A stretch of 64,000 nucleotides of DNA. Origin: Flavobacteriia bacterium (GTDB lineage Bacteria; Bacteroidota; Bacteroidia; Flavobacteriales; Weeksellaceae). Shown piece after piece: positions 1 through 8,496 of the stretch. The stretch lies in the NCBI GenBank assembly GCA_015999765.1, contig JAECQR010000004.1:1-64000 (forward strand), in the 5' to 3' direction. The position numbers and the translations under genes are program-made. The stretch's first letter is position 1. The number at the start of each line of letters is the position of its first letter. The notes under the pieces were generated by a model that did not search any database, was not told the DNA's origin, and saw only the letters and a list, made by a program, of their open reading frames with translations.

Positions 1-50
1 GCGCGCGAAACTTTTCACCTTTCATAATTTTTATTCCTTAGTCTTAAAAT

Positions 51-1697
51 CTATTCTCCCAAAACCTCAGTAATAGGATTACCGATGTTTCCGCTTGGGT
101 TTTCGATTTTTAAGATCTGAGCCAAGGTGGGTGCAATATCCGTCATGTGATAAGCTTTGGCGCTCGCTCCTTTTTTAATTCCTGTTCCCATGAAGACCAG
201 AGGAATATGGGCGTCGTAAGAATTCCATACACTGTGAGTGGTTCCTTTCTTGGCATAGTTCGGCAACATTCCGTCGTGCGAAATAATCTGGATGTCACCG
301 CTCCGCTGCCAGTTGTACCCATTGATGATTCTTGATTTAATGGGTTCGGGGATAGCTGAAGAGCCAACCTTAGCCAGATCCACAGCATACAGCACGCGGG
401 GATCTTTATTCAGATAAGACAGCAGCTGCTGTTTAACAGCTTCTACATCCACATTGTTTTCACGGATGAGTTTGTGATTCAGATAAATCTGGTAATTGTC
501 GATTCCCCAGATCAGCTTTTCCTGACTGAATTTTACTTTCAGTTCTTCTTCAAGATTTTTCTGAAGTCCCTCATCAAAAAGTCCGGTCAGCATTTTGTTC
601 GCCTGCATATATCCTAAAGCATTGGCCGCACCGTGATCTGCGGAGAGAAACACGAGGTAATTGTCTTTGCCCACTTTTTTATCGAGCATATTAAAAAACT
701 GTTCCAGGTCTTCATCAAGTTTTAAATAGGTATCCTGTACTTCAATAGAATTCGGGCCGAAAGAATGTCCGACATAATCGGTGGATGCAATATTAATAGC
801 AAGAAAATCTGTCTCTGCATTACGGCCCATCTGATAACCGTCAAGCGCGGCCTCAGCAACTTTTAGCGTTAATGAATTTCCGAACGGTGTAGTTCTGATG
901 ATTCCTTTTTTCGTGGCATAATCTGCCGCAAGATTATGATATGGAAAGGTGGGGGTTTTTGCACTTCCCAAAAGCTGTTCCCACGGAACGTCATCAGCTG
1001 TACTTTCGGTATATTGCGAGAGGGGAAGTGAAGTGGTCCAGCCGTTGGCTACCAGTTTTTCTCCCCAATTCTGCGCATTGAAGTTCTTCAGCCACTGCGG
1101 CAGTTCGTTCATATAATAGGAACTGGTTACAAAATTTCCTGTACCTTCATCAAACCAGAATGCTCCGGTAGGATTGTGCCCGGCTGGCAGAATGGAAGCC
1201 CTGTCTTTCAGTGATACTCCCACCACTTTCGAACGGAAATTGGTAGCCATCCCTAGTTGGTCGGTAATCGTCGTGCTCCAGAGATTGTGCGGCGAGTGCG
1301 CCCCGATTTTTTCTGAGCTGGCACTGATTCCTTTCACCGATGCATCGGTCGTACAGTATACGTTTTTGCCGGTTTCGCGGTCTGTCCAGTCGTTGCCGGC
1401 AATGCCGTGGATGGAAGGTACCGAGCCTGTGTAAATCGAAGTATGCCCCAATGCGGTTACCGTGGGAACATAATCGATCATAACGTTACTGAAGCTGTAT
1501 CCCTGGCTAAGAAGCCTCCTGAAACCACCATTGCCGTATTTGCTTTCGTAGCGGTAAAGGAAATCCCACCGCATCTGGTCTACCACTATTCCTACCACCA
1601 GTTTGGGTTTGGGTGTGGCGGATGATTGATTTCTCTGCGCCTTCATGCTGAAAACAGACAGGAACACCAAAAACAGAATTTTAATTTTTCCGGACAT
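51..1697 (-). CDS. pafA: PafA-type alkaline phosphatase
   Basis: This is a periplasmic phosphomonoesterase of the alkaline phosphatase/nucleotide pyrophosphatase superfamily. The 548-aa protein begins with a Sec signal peptide (MSGKIKILFLVFLSVFSMKA). The first metal-binding Asp is in VVGIVVDQMRWD, the Thr nucleophile is in PTVTALGHTSIYTGS, and later metal ligands are in LSADHGA and THSVWNS. Length and motifs match PafA of Elizabethkingia/Chryseobacterium, a phosphate-insensitive enzyme that releases phosphate from organic esters. It is divergent from the second alkaline phosphatase, with about 100 bp between them. The ATG start is clear. No regulatory box was identified. Confidence 0.9.
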   Translation of the reverse strand: MSGKIKILFLVFLSVFSMKAQRNQSSATPKPKLVVGIVVDQMRWDFLYRYESKYGNGGFRRLLSQGYSFSNVMIDYVPTVTALGHTSIYTGSVPSIHGIAGNDWTDRETGKNVYCTTDASVKGISASSEKIGAHSPHNLWSTTITDQLGMATNFRSKVVGVSLKDRASILPAGHNPTGAFWFDEGTGNFVTSSYYMNELPQWLKNFNAQNWGEKLVANGWTTSLPLSQYTESTADDVPWEQLLGSAKTPTFPYHNLAADYATKKGIIRTTPFGNSLTLKVAEAALDGYQMGRNAETDFLAINIASTDYVGHSFGPNSIEVQDTYLKLDEDLEQFFNMLDKKVGKDNYLVFLSADHGAANALGYMQANKMLTGLFDEGLQKNLEEELKVKFSQEKLIWGIDNYQIYLNHKLIRENNVDVEAVKQQLLSYLNKDPRVLYAVDLAKVGSSAIPEPIKSRIINGYNWQRSGDIQIISHDGMLPNYAKKGTTHSVWNSYDAHIPLVFMGTGIKKGASAKAYHMTDIAPTLAQILKIENPSGNIGNPITEVLGE

Positions 1698-1813
1698 TTT
1701 ATCAAAGTTTTTATCACTGCAAATTTAAAAGAAATTATAAAGGGTAACCGAAGTTTTTAAAAATTCATGCTCTGTTAATACTTCTTTGTTTAAATTTGAA
1801 AAAAATAGGATTA

Positions 1814-3223
1814 ATGAAAAGACGGGAATTACTGAAAGGCGGCTCGCTGGCGTTAGGCGGACTGCTTTTGACACCTTTTTCAGCCAAAGCCAATATCTTC
1901 AAGGAAGAGTTTGGAGGCAAAAAGGCAAAGAATATTATCTTTATGGTGAGCGACGGGATGAGCTCGGGCACCCTGCATATGGCAGATTTATACAGCCGCC
2001 GTAAACTGGGAAGACCTTCGCACTGGATTTCTCTCTATGAAGAAAATCTTGTACAGAGAGGCGTGATGGATATGGCTTCCGCCAGTTCTATCGTTACCGA
2101 TTCGGCTGCAGCAAGTTCCTCATGGGGAGGCGGCCACCGGGTGAATAACGGCAGCCTGAATATCGGTGCGAACGGGGAAGAACATCTTCCCATCCTTCAG
2201 AAATTTAAAAAAGCAGGAAAGAAAGTGGGTTTTGTCACCACAGTTCCTGTTACGCATGCCACCCCTGCCGGATTTTCGGTATATACCAAAAGCCGTAATT
2301 CCCAGGAAGAAATTGCCTCAGTGTATTCAGAACTCGGTTTTGATGTGATGATGGGTGGCGGACATCAATATTTCGACGCAGCACAACGAAAAGACAAAAA
2401 GGACTTGTATTCTGTTTTCAGGAACAAAGGGTATTCGGTAGCACGGAATAAAGCTGAAATGAATGCCGCACCGCAAAACAAACCGCTGATCGCAACCTTT
2501 GATGAAGACGGCCTCCCCTATTCTACCGATCATCTAAGCAGCAGTTTCATGAAGAGCAATATTCCGACTTTAGCGGAAATGACATCAAAAGCCATCAGCC
2601 AGATGAAAGACCATAAAAACGGATTCGTCATGCAGGTAGAAGCCGGAAAAGTAGACTGGGCGGCGCACGGGAACGATATTTCGGGACTGCTGTATGACCA
2701 GCTGGCATTTGATGACGCCGTGAAAGCCGCGGTAGATTTTGCCAAAAAAGATGGCAACACTCTTGTGGTGATCACTACCGATCACGGCAACGCGAACCCG
2801 GGACTTATTTACGGTAAAAAGGTGAATGATAATTTCGACCGTGTTCAGCAGTTTTCACAAACCAATGAATGGATTCTTCAGGGAATTAATTCTACCGACA
2901 GCATCAGCACAATAAAAAACAGAATCGCGCAGGCGAATGCAGGAATTGCGGTTACGGAAGATCAGGCAAAGGAAATCCAGTCCTATTACGCGAAAGCGAA
3001 AATGGAGGACGGCGTTTATAACCCGCGACATCTACCTTTCAAACTGCTGTCGCAAATCCAGCAGGAGCATACTTCCGTGGGCTGGATCAGTATGGACCAT
3101 TCGGCCGATTACAGTGAATTGGCCATGTTTGGGACGGGAAGCGAACAGATGAAATCTTTTATGAAAAACACCGATATGCATACTTTTCTTCTTAAAGCAG
3201 CGGAGGTTGAGAATAAGTTTTAA
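1814..3223 (+). CDS. Alkaline phosphatase (PhoA family), Tat-exported
   Basis: This is a classical alkaline phosphatase of about 469 aa, expected to release phosphate from organic esters in the periplasm. The metal and nucleophile motifs are visible: FMVSDGMSSG, IVTDSAAASSSW (Ser nucleophile in the TDSAA motif), EAGKVDWAAHGND, TTDHGNANPG and DHSADYSE. The N-terminus KRRELLKGGSLALGG is a twin-arginine signal. The ORF track begins at a TTG at 1796, but the ATG at 1814 places the RR motif at the expected distance from the N-terminus, so I prefer it. It is divergent from pafA, which gives a small phosphate-scavenging locus. A strong terminator follows. Confidence 0.88.
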   Translation: MKRRELLKGGSLALGGLLLTPFSAKANIFKEEFGGKKAKNIIFMVSDGMSSGTLHMADLYSRRKLGRPSHWISLYEENLVQRGVMDMASASSIVTDSAAASSSWGGGHRVNNGSLNIGANGEEHLPILQKFKKAGKKVGFVTTVPVTHATPAGFSVYTKSRNSQEEIASVYSELGFDVMMGGGHQYFDAAQRKDKKDLYSVFRNKGYSVARNKAEMNAAPQNKPLIATFDEDGLPYSTDHLSSSFMKSNIPTLAEMTSKAISQMKDHKNGFVMQVEAGKVDWAAHGNDISGLLYDQLAFDDAVKAAVDFAKKDGNTLVVITTDHGNANPGLIYGKKVNDNFDRVQQFSQTNEWILQGINSTDSISTIKNRIAQANAGIAVTEDQAKEIQSYYAKAKMEDGVYNPRHLPFKLLSQIQQEHTSVGWISMDHSADYSELAMFGTGSEQMKSFMKNTDMHTFLLKAAEVENKF

Positions 3224-3249
3224 ACGCTTTCAACAAATAGAAATAAAAA

Positions 3250-3280
3250 CGCCCCGGAATTTCGGGGCGCTTTTTATTTT
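3250..3280 (+). terminator. Rho-independent terminator after alkaline phosphatase
   Basis: A GC-rich hairpin (CGCCCCG, short AT loop, CGGGGCG) is followed by a T-rich run, 27 bp after the phosphatase stop codon. Confidence 0.88.
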
Positions 3281-3405
3281 GTGATTATTTAAATACGGTT
3301 GATTTTTTCAGTTCGGTTTAATCTTTCCTGAATTAAAAACATTATACTTATTTTCGTTCCCGTTTTTGGGGAAGATTACAAGTACGTTTTTTGTGGTTTA
3401 TGAGC

Positions 3406-3436
3406 ACAAAAAAAACCTTCCGGAATACCGGAAGGT
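3406..3436 (-). terminator. Rho-independent terminator of mdh
   Basis: A 9-bp perfect stem (ACCTTCCGG / CCGGAAGGT) has a 4-nt AATA loop. On the minus strand it is followed by a run of T. It lies about 24 bp downstream of the mdh stop codon. Confidence 0.88.
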
Positions 3437-3459
3437 CTTATGCAATTTTATTTGAGATC

Positions 3460-4386
3460 TTAGAACTTCAGATCACCGTTTACGTCTCTCACTGCGTTGG
3501 CAGCAGTTTCGAATTTCTCTTTTTCTGCATCTGTTAAGGAAATTTCCACGATCTTTTCAACACCATTGGAACCGATAATCGCTGGAACACCTAAACAGAT
3601 ATCGCTTTGGCCGTACTCTCCGTCAAGCATCAAAGAACATGGAATCATTCTCTTATGGTCACAAAGGATGGACTGTACCATTACGGAAACTGCAGCTCCC
3701 GGTGCATACCATGCAGAGGTTCCTAAAAGTTTGGTCAGTGTCGCGCCTCCTACTTTGGTCTCCTCTTCTACATAAGCCTGCTTTTCAGCATTCAGGAATT
3801 CAGTTACAGGAACGCCGTTTCTTGTCGCTTTGCTCATTAAAGGAAGCATTCCGGTGTCGCTGTGTGCTGCGATTACCATACCGTCAACATCTGAAATCGG
3901 GCATTCCAGCGCTTCTGCCAGTCTGTATTTGAAACGTGCAGAATCCAGGGCTCCACCCATACCGATGATCTTGTTTTTTGGAAGTCCGGAAGTTTTGTGA
4001 ACGAGGTAAGCCATGGTATCCATTGGATTGGAAACCACGATGATGATCACCTCCGGAGAATGTTTTACCAAATTCGCAGTAACCTCTTTTACGATTCCTG
4101 CGTTGATTCCGATGAGTTCTTCTCTGGTCATTCCCGGTTTTCTTGGGATTCCTGAAGTAATTACGGCTACTTTAGACCCGGCTGTTTTGCTGTAATCTCC
4201 CGTAGTTCCGGTAATTTTGGTATCAAAACCATTCAGTGAAGCGGTCTGCATCAGATCCATTGCTTTACCTTCGGCAAAACCTTCTTTAATATCCACCAAA
4301 ACTACTTCGGCTGCGAAATCTTTCATGGCAATGTACTCCGCGCAACTTGCGCCCACTGCTCCTGCACCTACAACGGTAACTTTCAT
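3460..4386 (-). CDS. mdh: Malate dehydrogenase
   Basis: This is the NAD-dependent TCA-cycle enzyme interconverting malate and oxaloacetate in the cytoplasm. The 308-aa length is normal for the LDH-like bacterial MDH group. A Rossmann motif GAGAVGASCAEY is at the N-terminus, and the acidic residue in VLVDIKEG indicates NAD preference. The substrate-binding GIPRKPGMTREE, the VSNPMDTMAYL segment and the catalytic His in IAAHSDTGMLPL are all present. It is monocistronic with its own terminator. Its leader carries an unusual array of about four ~51-bp repeats running up to the start codon, listed separately. Confidence 0.95.
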   Translation of the reverse strand: MKVTVVGAGAVGASCAEYIAMKDFAAEVVLVDIKEGFAEGKAMDLMQTASLNGFDTKITGTTGDYSKTAGSKVAVITSGIPRKPGMTREELIGINAGIVKEVTANLVKHSPEVIIIVVSNPMDTMAYLVHKTSGLPKNKIIGMGGALDSARFKYRLAEALECPISDVDGMVIAAHSDTGMLPLMSKATRNGVPVTEFLNAEKQAYVEEETKVGGATLTKLLGTSAWYAPGAAVSVMVQSILCDHKRMIPCSLMLDGEYGQSDICLGVPAIIGSNGVEKIVEISLTDAEKEKFETAANAVRDVNGDLKF

Positions 4387-4400
4387 ATTTATTGATTTAT

Positions 4401-4595
4401 TTGTTTTTAATGGGAATATGGAACCTTACGGTGTCATATCTTTTTATTTATTGTTTTTTAATGGTGATAGGGAACCTTTCGAATTCATATCTGCTTATTA
4501 ATTTGTTATTAATGGTGATATGGAACCTCACAGTTTCATATTTATTGATTCATTTGTTTTTTTAATGGTAATATGAAACCTTACGGTTTCAGATG
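4401..4595. repeat. Four ~51-bp imperfect tandem repeats in the mdh leader
   Basis: Four degenerate units begin near 4401, 4451, 4503 and 4554 (spacing 50, 52, 51). Each carries a TTGTTTTTAATGG-like block followed by a short dyad such as GAAACCTTACGGTTTC. The mdh start codon sits in the matching position of a fifth, truncated unit: the TTTCATATTTATTGATT stretch at 4381 recurs at 4534. The array fills most of the 393-bp gap between mdh and cysE. No ORF is supported in this gap. Confidence 0.8.
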
Positions 4596-4779
4596 ATTAA
4601 CCTTTTTTAAAGTTATTATTTCTGTTGTTCAAATTTAAGAAATATGACGATGGCAGCCAATTTACAAAGGCTCTTTTTCAATTTATTTTTTGAATTTCAA
4701 TTTTAAGTGATTCATTACCATAAATCAAGGTGTTTGGAGAAATTCTTGCATACATTTGTTTACTTTTTTATCTCCCGAA

Positions 4780-5595
4780 ATGAGTTTTACAGAACATCTC
4801 TACCAAGGTTACCGAAACCGGAAATTCGATATTGACAAAAGAAAAACCGAAGATTTTATCGACAGGTTTTTCCGCTTTATCTTTTTTCTGGAATACCAGC
4901 GCTGCTCGGAAATCGATTTAATCGAAGCACGGCTCAATGGTTTCAAAACCGAATTCCAGGAAATCCTCTCCAGTGTAATGAAAGGGCGGGAAACGGTAGA
5001 AAGCGACTATTTTTTTTCGAAATTCCCGAAAATTTATCACATGCTGGAAGAGGATGCGAAGTTTATTTTCGAGAACGATCCAGCCGCAAAAAATGTGGAA
5101 GAAGTGATGTTTTCGTATCCGGGTTTCTTCGCCATTGCCGTGTACCGTTTATCTCATGAACTTTTTAAAAATAATGTTCCGCTGATTCCCCGGATCTGGA
5201 CGGAATATGCACACAGCAAAACAGGAATCGATATTCACCCCGGAGCCGCGATCGGTAAAAATTTCTTCATCGACCACGGTACCGGAATCGTGATCGGGGA
5301 AACAACGGTGATTGGAAACAACGTAAAACTATATCAGGGAGTGACTTTAGGAGCACTTTCCGTCACGAAAGATTTAGCCAACGAAAAAAGACATCCCACG
5401 ATTGAAGACCATGTGGTGATTTATGCGAACGCGACGATTTTGGGTGGCGAAACCGTTATCGGAGCCCACACGCTTATCGGCGGAAATGTGTGGATTACTG
5501 AAAGTGTGACTCCAAATTCAGTGGTATTTCATAAAGGTTTAGTGACCGTAAAAAACAAACTGCCGGTGAATGAACCGATTAATTTTATTATTTAA
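4780..5595 (+). CDS. cysE: Serine O-acetyltransferase
   Basis: This cytoplasmic enzyme acetylates L-serine with acetyl-CoA, the first step of cysteine synthesis. An N-terminal helical region of about 150 aa is followed by a left-handed beta-helix with hexapeptide repeats (GIDIHPGAAIGKNFFIDHG, GIVIGETTVIG, VTLGALSV, ATILGGETVIGAHTLIGG). The His/Asp pair of the SAT active site is within the FIDHGTG region. The track start is a TTG at 4756; the ATG at 4780 (MSFTEHLYQG) is more likely and gives 271 aa. A cysteine synthase gene lies 347 bp downstream on the same strand, so the two form a cysteine biosynthesis locus. Confidence 0.9.
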   Translation: MSFTEHLYQGYRNRKFDIDKRKTEDFIDRFFRFIFFLEYQRCSEIDLIEARLNGFKTEFQEILSSVMKGRETVESDYFFSKFPKIYHMLEEDAKFIFENDPAAKNVEEVMFSYPGFFAIAVYRLSHELFKNNVPLIPRIWTEYAHSKTGIDIHPGAAIGKNFFIDHGTGIVIGETTVIGNNVKLYQGVTLGALSVTKDLANEKRHPTIEDHVVIYANATILGGETVIGAHTLIGGNVWITESVTPNSVVFHKGLVTVKNKLPVNEPINFII

Positions 5596-5596
5596 G

Positions 5597-5670
5597 ATGC
5601 GGGGTGAGGGATGAGGGATGAGGGGTGTTGGATGAGGGGTGTTGGATGATGGGTGAAGGGTGGGTTTCTG
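5597..5670. repeat. G-rich degenerate GATGRGGG tandem repeat
   Basis: Just after the cysE stop there are about eight imperfect units of a 7-10 bp G-rich motif (variants of GGGATGAGGG and GGTGTTGGATGA). The strand asymmetry is strong (G/T on plus). It is non-coding, and a short hypervariable tract is the simplest reading. Confidence 0.7.
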
Positions 5671-5775
5671 AAGAACTTAAGGGAGATGAAGCTGGGGTGA
5701 CTTGATGATTGGTAGCAAAATTTACCACAGACAGCACAGCGCTTTATTCAGAGGACACGGCGATGGTTTATGAAG

Positions 5776-5880
5776 AAAGACCACCTTTTTTGGTCTTTTG
5801 AATGAATAAGAGTAGAAAACTTTTGTGGCTTTGTGGTGTTTTACCACGAAGCACACAAAGATTTCACAAGGGTCACAAAG
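5776..5880. repeat. Intergenic hairpin and palindromic ACCACGAAG/CACAAAG repeat
   Basis: First comes a hairpin AAAGACCA/TGGTCTTT (5776-5798) without a good T-tract, a possible weak cysE terminator. Then an imperfect dyad (5824-5860) pairs CTTTGTGGT with ACCACGAAG and CACACAAAG, followed by further CACAAAG copies to 5880. The pattern resembles short interspersed repeats seen between flavobacterial genes. No coding potential is seen in the 5596-5942 gap. Confidence 0.5.
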
Positions 5881-5942
5881 AAGTGCATTGGGATTTAGCG
5901 CTAAAGCTGCCCGGTAATTGACATAACTTAAAAACAGAATAT

Positions 5943-6875
5943 ATGAAACTGAACAGTGTTTTAGAAGCCATCGGAAATACGCCGACGGTAAAACTCCATA
6001 AGATATTTGATAAAATTGTAGAAGTATGGATGAAGCTTGAAAGACAGAATCCCGGCGGGAGCATCAAGGACAGGATTGCGCTGGCGATGATTGAAAAAGC
6101 CGAAAGAGAAGGCAAAATTACAAAAGACACCCTGATTGTAGAGCCCACTTCAGGAAATACGGGAGTAGGACTTGCAATGGTATGTGCAGTAAAGGGCTAT
6201 AAACTCGTGCTGGTAATGCCGGAAAGTATGAGTGTGGAACGCAGAAAACTGATGTCATCTTACGGCGCGCAGTTTGTGCTGACGAAAAGGGAACTCGGTA
6301 CCTCCGGCGCGGTTAAAAAAGCGCTGGAAATGGCAGAAGAACTGGACAATGTATGGATTCCGCAGCAGTTTGAAAACGAAGCAAACCCTGAAATTCATCA
6401 GAAAACAACCGCCCAGGAACTTATTACTGATTTTCCGGAAGGATTCGATTATCTCATTACCGGCGTAGGAACGGGCGGACATATCACGGGAGTGACAGAA
6501 GTTCTGAAACAGAAATTCCCAAACATGAAAAGTTTTGCCGTAGAACCGAAAGATTCACCGGTAATTTCAGGAGGAAATCCGGGACCGCACCCTCTGCAGG
6601 GCATCGGAGCAGGATTTATTCCGAAGGTACTGAAAACTGAGGTATTGGATGGTTCCATTCAGGTAGAAAAAGAAGAAGCCTATGAATTTACAAGAAGACT
6701 CGCGCGCGAAGAAGGAATCCTGGCCGGAATTTCTACCGGAGCATCTCTCGCCGCCATCAACAGAAAACTGGCCGAAATCCCGGAAGGGTCAAGAATTCTT
6801 ACCTTCAACTACGACACCGGAGAACGGTATTGGTCTGCAGAAGGGCTTTTCGAAGAAAGAACGTTTGAATATTAA
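5943..6875 (+). CDS. Cysteine synthase (O-acetylserine sulfhydrylase)
   Basis: This PLP enzyme makes cysteine from O-acetylserine and sulfide. The 310-aa length fits the CysK/CysM family. The PLP lysine is in [11 protein letters not shown], the substrate loop is [11 protein letters not shown], the phosphate-binding loop is [10 protein letters not shown], and the conserved tail segment [16 protein letters not shown] is present. The gene follows cysE on the same strand, so product and substrate genes are neighbours, but the long gap makes a single operon uncertain. I cannot decide between CysK and CysM by eye. A hairpin terminator follows. Confidence 0.93.
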   Translation: MKLNSVLEAIGNTPTVKLHKIFDKIVEVWMKLERQNPGGSIKDRIALAMIEKAEREGKITKDTLIVEPTSGNTGVGLAMVCAVKGYKLVLVMPESMSVERRKLMSSYGAQFVLTKRELGTSGAVKKALEMAEELDNVWIPQQFENEANPEIHQKTTAQELITDFPEGFDYLITGVGTGGHITGVTEVLKQKFPNMKSFAVEPKDSPVISGGNPGPHPLQGIGAGFIPKVLKTEVLDGSIQVEKEEAYEFTRRLAREEGILAGISTGASLAAINRKLAEIPEGSRILTFNYDTGERYWSAEGLFEERTFEY

Positions 6876-6938
6876 TACGTAAAAAATTCCCGCAGATTGT
6901 GCTGATAGCGCAGCTCACTTCTATGATGAATACAATTA

Positions 6939-6966
6939 AATAATCCTGCGATTCCGCAGGATTATT
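6939..6966. terminator. Terminator hairpin between cysteine synthase and DNA glycosylase
   Basis: A 12-bp perfect stem (AATAATCCTGCG / CGCAGGATTATT) around ATTC lies between two converging genes, with A/T-rich flanks on both sides. It probably serves both. Confidence 0.8.
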
Positions 6967-7700
6967 TATTTATAGCGTTTCTGGCACTTAGGACAAACGT
7001 AAGTTTTCCGTTTTACTTTGCCCATTTCTTCAATAATAAGTTCGGTTTTATCTTTGGGGCAGATTTTTTTGCCGTAAATCAACGCTTTTTCTTTTACCTC
7101 ATCATTTTTAAGGAAATCAAGAAATTCATACGCGTAATTCACCACGGTTTCAATCAGATAGACCAGCTTCTTTTCGGGAATATCTTTTACCAGACTTTCG
7201 GGATGGATTTTAGCGCGGTAAAGCGATTCAATACGGATGATATTTCCGACTCCGGTGAAGAGCTCCTGCTCTATCAGCACATCACCGATCATTTTTTCGG
7301 TGTACACTTCCTGAAGGGTTTTGAGAAGATACTCGCCGTCAAAATCCTTATTCAGAATATCGGTTTTAAAATTGAAATGATCTGCAGGTTTGCCCTGATA
7401 CATCTTTGTATCGGCCACATAAAAATTGATTTCTGAGTGTGGAAAATGCAGGGCAAAACTGGCATTCACCTTCTTTCGTTTATTCACCAGCATGCTCCCG
7501 AAAAGTCCAAGATGTACACCCACAAAAAAATCTTTAAAAACAAAGAACAGATTCTTGCCATACGTTTCAATATCCAGAATTTTAACGTGATCAATGGCGG
7601 ATTTATCCATTTCGCTGTACCCCGAAGCTTCAGAAACGGTTTTTCCTTTGAAGCGCTGCAGTTTGTTTTTTAAAAATAAAATGGAAGGACCTTCAGGCAT
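6966..7700 (-). CDS. Fpg/Nei-family DNA glycosylase (endonuclease VIII-like)
   Basis: This is a base-excision repair glycosylase/AP lyase. The N-terminus MPEGPSILFLKNKL carries the PEGP signature: the Pro after Met is the catalytic nucleophile of the family and the Glu is the general acid. The helix-two-turn-helix region (LIEQELFTGVGNIIRIESLYRAKIHP) contains the expected GxGN(x)Y/I-type DNA contact. The C-terminal zinc finger appears as ICPKDKTE...YVCPKCQKRYK, with the first Cys pair altered to CPKD. The 244-aa length is slightly short. Substrate range (oxidised purines or pyrimidines) cannot be told from sequence. Confidence 0.87.
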   Translation of the reverse strand: MPEGPSILFLKNKLQRFKGKTVSEASGYSEMDKSAIDHVKILDIETYGKNLFFVFKDFFVGVHLGLFGSMLVNKRKKVNASFALHFPHSEINFYVADTKMYQGKPADHFNFKTDILNKDFDGEYLLKTLQEVYTEKMIGDVLIEQELFTGVGNIIRIESLYRAKIHPESLVKDIPEKKLVYLIETVVNYAYEFLDFLKNDEVKEKALIYGKKICPKDKTELIIEEMGKVKRKTYVCPKCQKRYK

Positions 7701-7781
7701 AGCAGAATTATTTATCTTATGACCAGCAAAAGTAGGTCTTTTTTAACTTTATTACTGATGCTGAACGGAATCAAATACAGA

Positions 7782-8444
7782 TTATGCAAGCGGAAACCAA
7801 CTCCGGAAGGTATAAATCATCAGGAAAAGCCAAAAGTAACCCAGTGAAAAACCTCCCAGAACATCGCTGGGATAATGAACCCGCAGATAAATCCGGCTGA
7901 ATCCGATAGCCAGGGAAAGGATGATCAGAAAAGTCATAAAAACATATTTCCAGATTTTAGGCAAGTCTGTCAGCCAGATAAAGTAAGCCAGCATTCCGTA
8001 AAATATGAAACTGAAAGTAGCATGGCCACTGGGAAAACTAAAACTTTCTTCGCGGTACAGCAAGGGATACAAAGGTCGGGGTCTGGCGAAAAAAAGTTTC
8101 GTAACGCAGATCAGCATTAAACCTCCGCCGCCCGCTGCCACAGTGAATAAGGCCCGCCGGTAGTACCTGCCGGTAAGCAATACAAACATTAAAAACGGAT
8201 ATGCGATCTTCACAAAAGGGGCAGAAGAAAATTGGGTGATGGTGTACATAATACCCGTGAAGTTCGGCCTTATTATATGTGCTTTGAAAAACTCAAAAAT
8301 CATTAAATCAATCTGTTCTTCCTTTTCAAAAAGCACTTCGTTGGTAATCGCTGCAAAAGTGAATAATGCGAGAAGAAAAAAAAGCAGTGAAAGAAGCAGT
8401 TTTACCGAGTGGTTCCGGTAATAATTTTTTAAAAACTGTACCAT
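7782..8444 (-). CDS. PAP2-family membrane phosphatase
   Basis: This 220-aa integral membrane protein has about six hydrophobic segments and the three PAP2 phosphatase signatures: KLFFARPRP, the PSGHATFSF motif and SRIYLRVHYPSDVLGG. The family dephosphorylates lipid phosphates such as phosphatidic acid, phosphatidylglycerol phosphate or undecaprenyl diphosphate at the inner membrane. Which substrate applies here is unknown. It lies on the same strand as the glycosylase and the catalase-like gene, with short gaps. Confidence 0.88.
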   Translation of the reverse strand: MVQFLKNYYRNHSVKLLLSLLFFLLALFTFAAITNEVLFEKEEQIDLMIFEFFKAHIIRPNFTGIMYTITQFSSAPFVKIAYPFLMFVLLTGRYYRRALFTVAAGGGGLMLICVTKLFFARPRPLYPLLYREESFSFPSGHATFSFIFYGMLAYFIWLTDLPKIWKYVFMTFLIILSLAIGFSRIYLRVHYPSDVLGGFSLGYFWLFLMIYTFRSWFPLA

Positions 8445-8496
8445 AAAACGGTAATGAAAATATTAAATATTACAGTAAACGGAAAAGGGAACGCCG

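Noticed and set aside
1174-1434. Plus-strand ORFs inside pafA, and similar antisense ORFs elsewhere in the track
   Set aside because: They lie wholly within well-supported genes on the other strand and encode no recognisable domain.
4381-4595. CRISPR array upstream of mdh
   Set aside because: Units are degenerate throughout with no unique spacers of regular length, and no cas genes are in the window.
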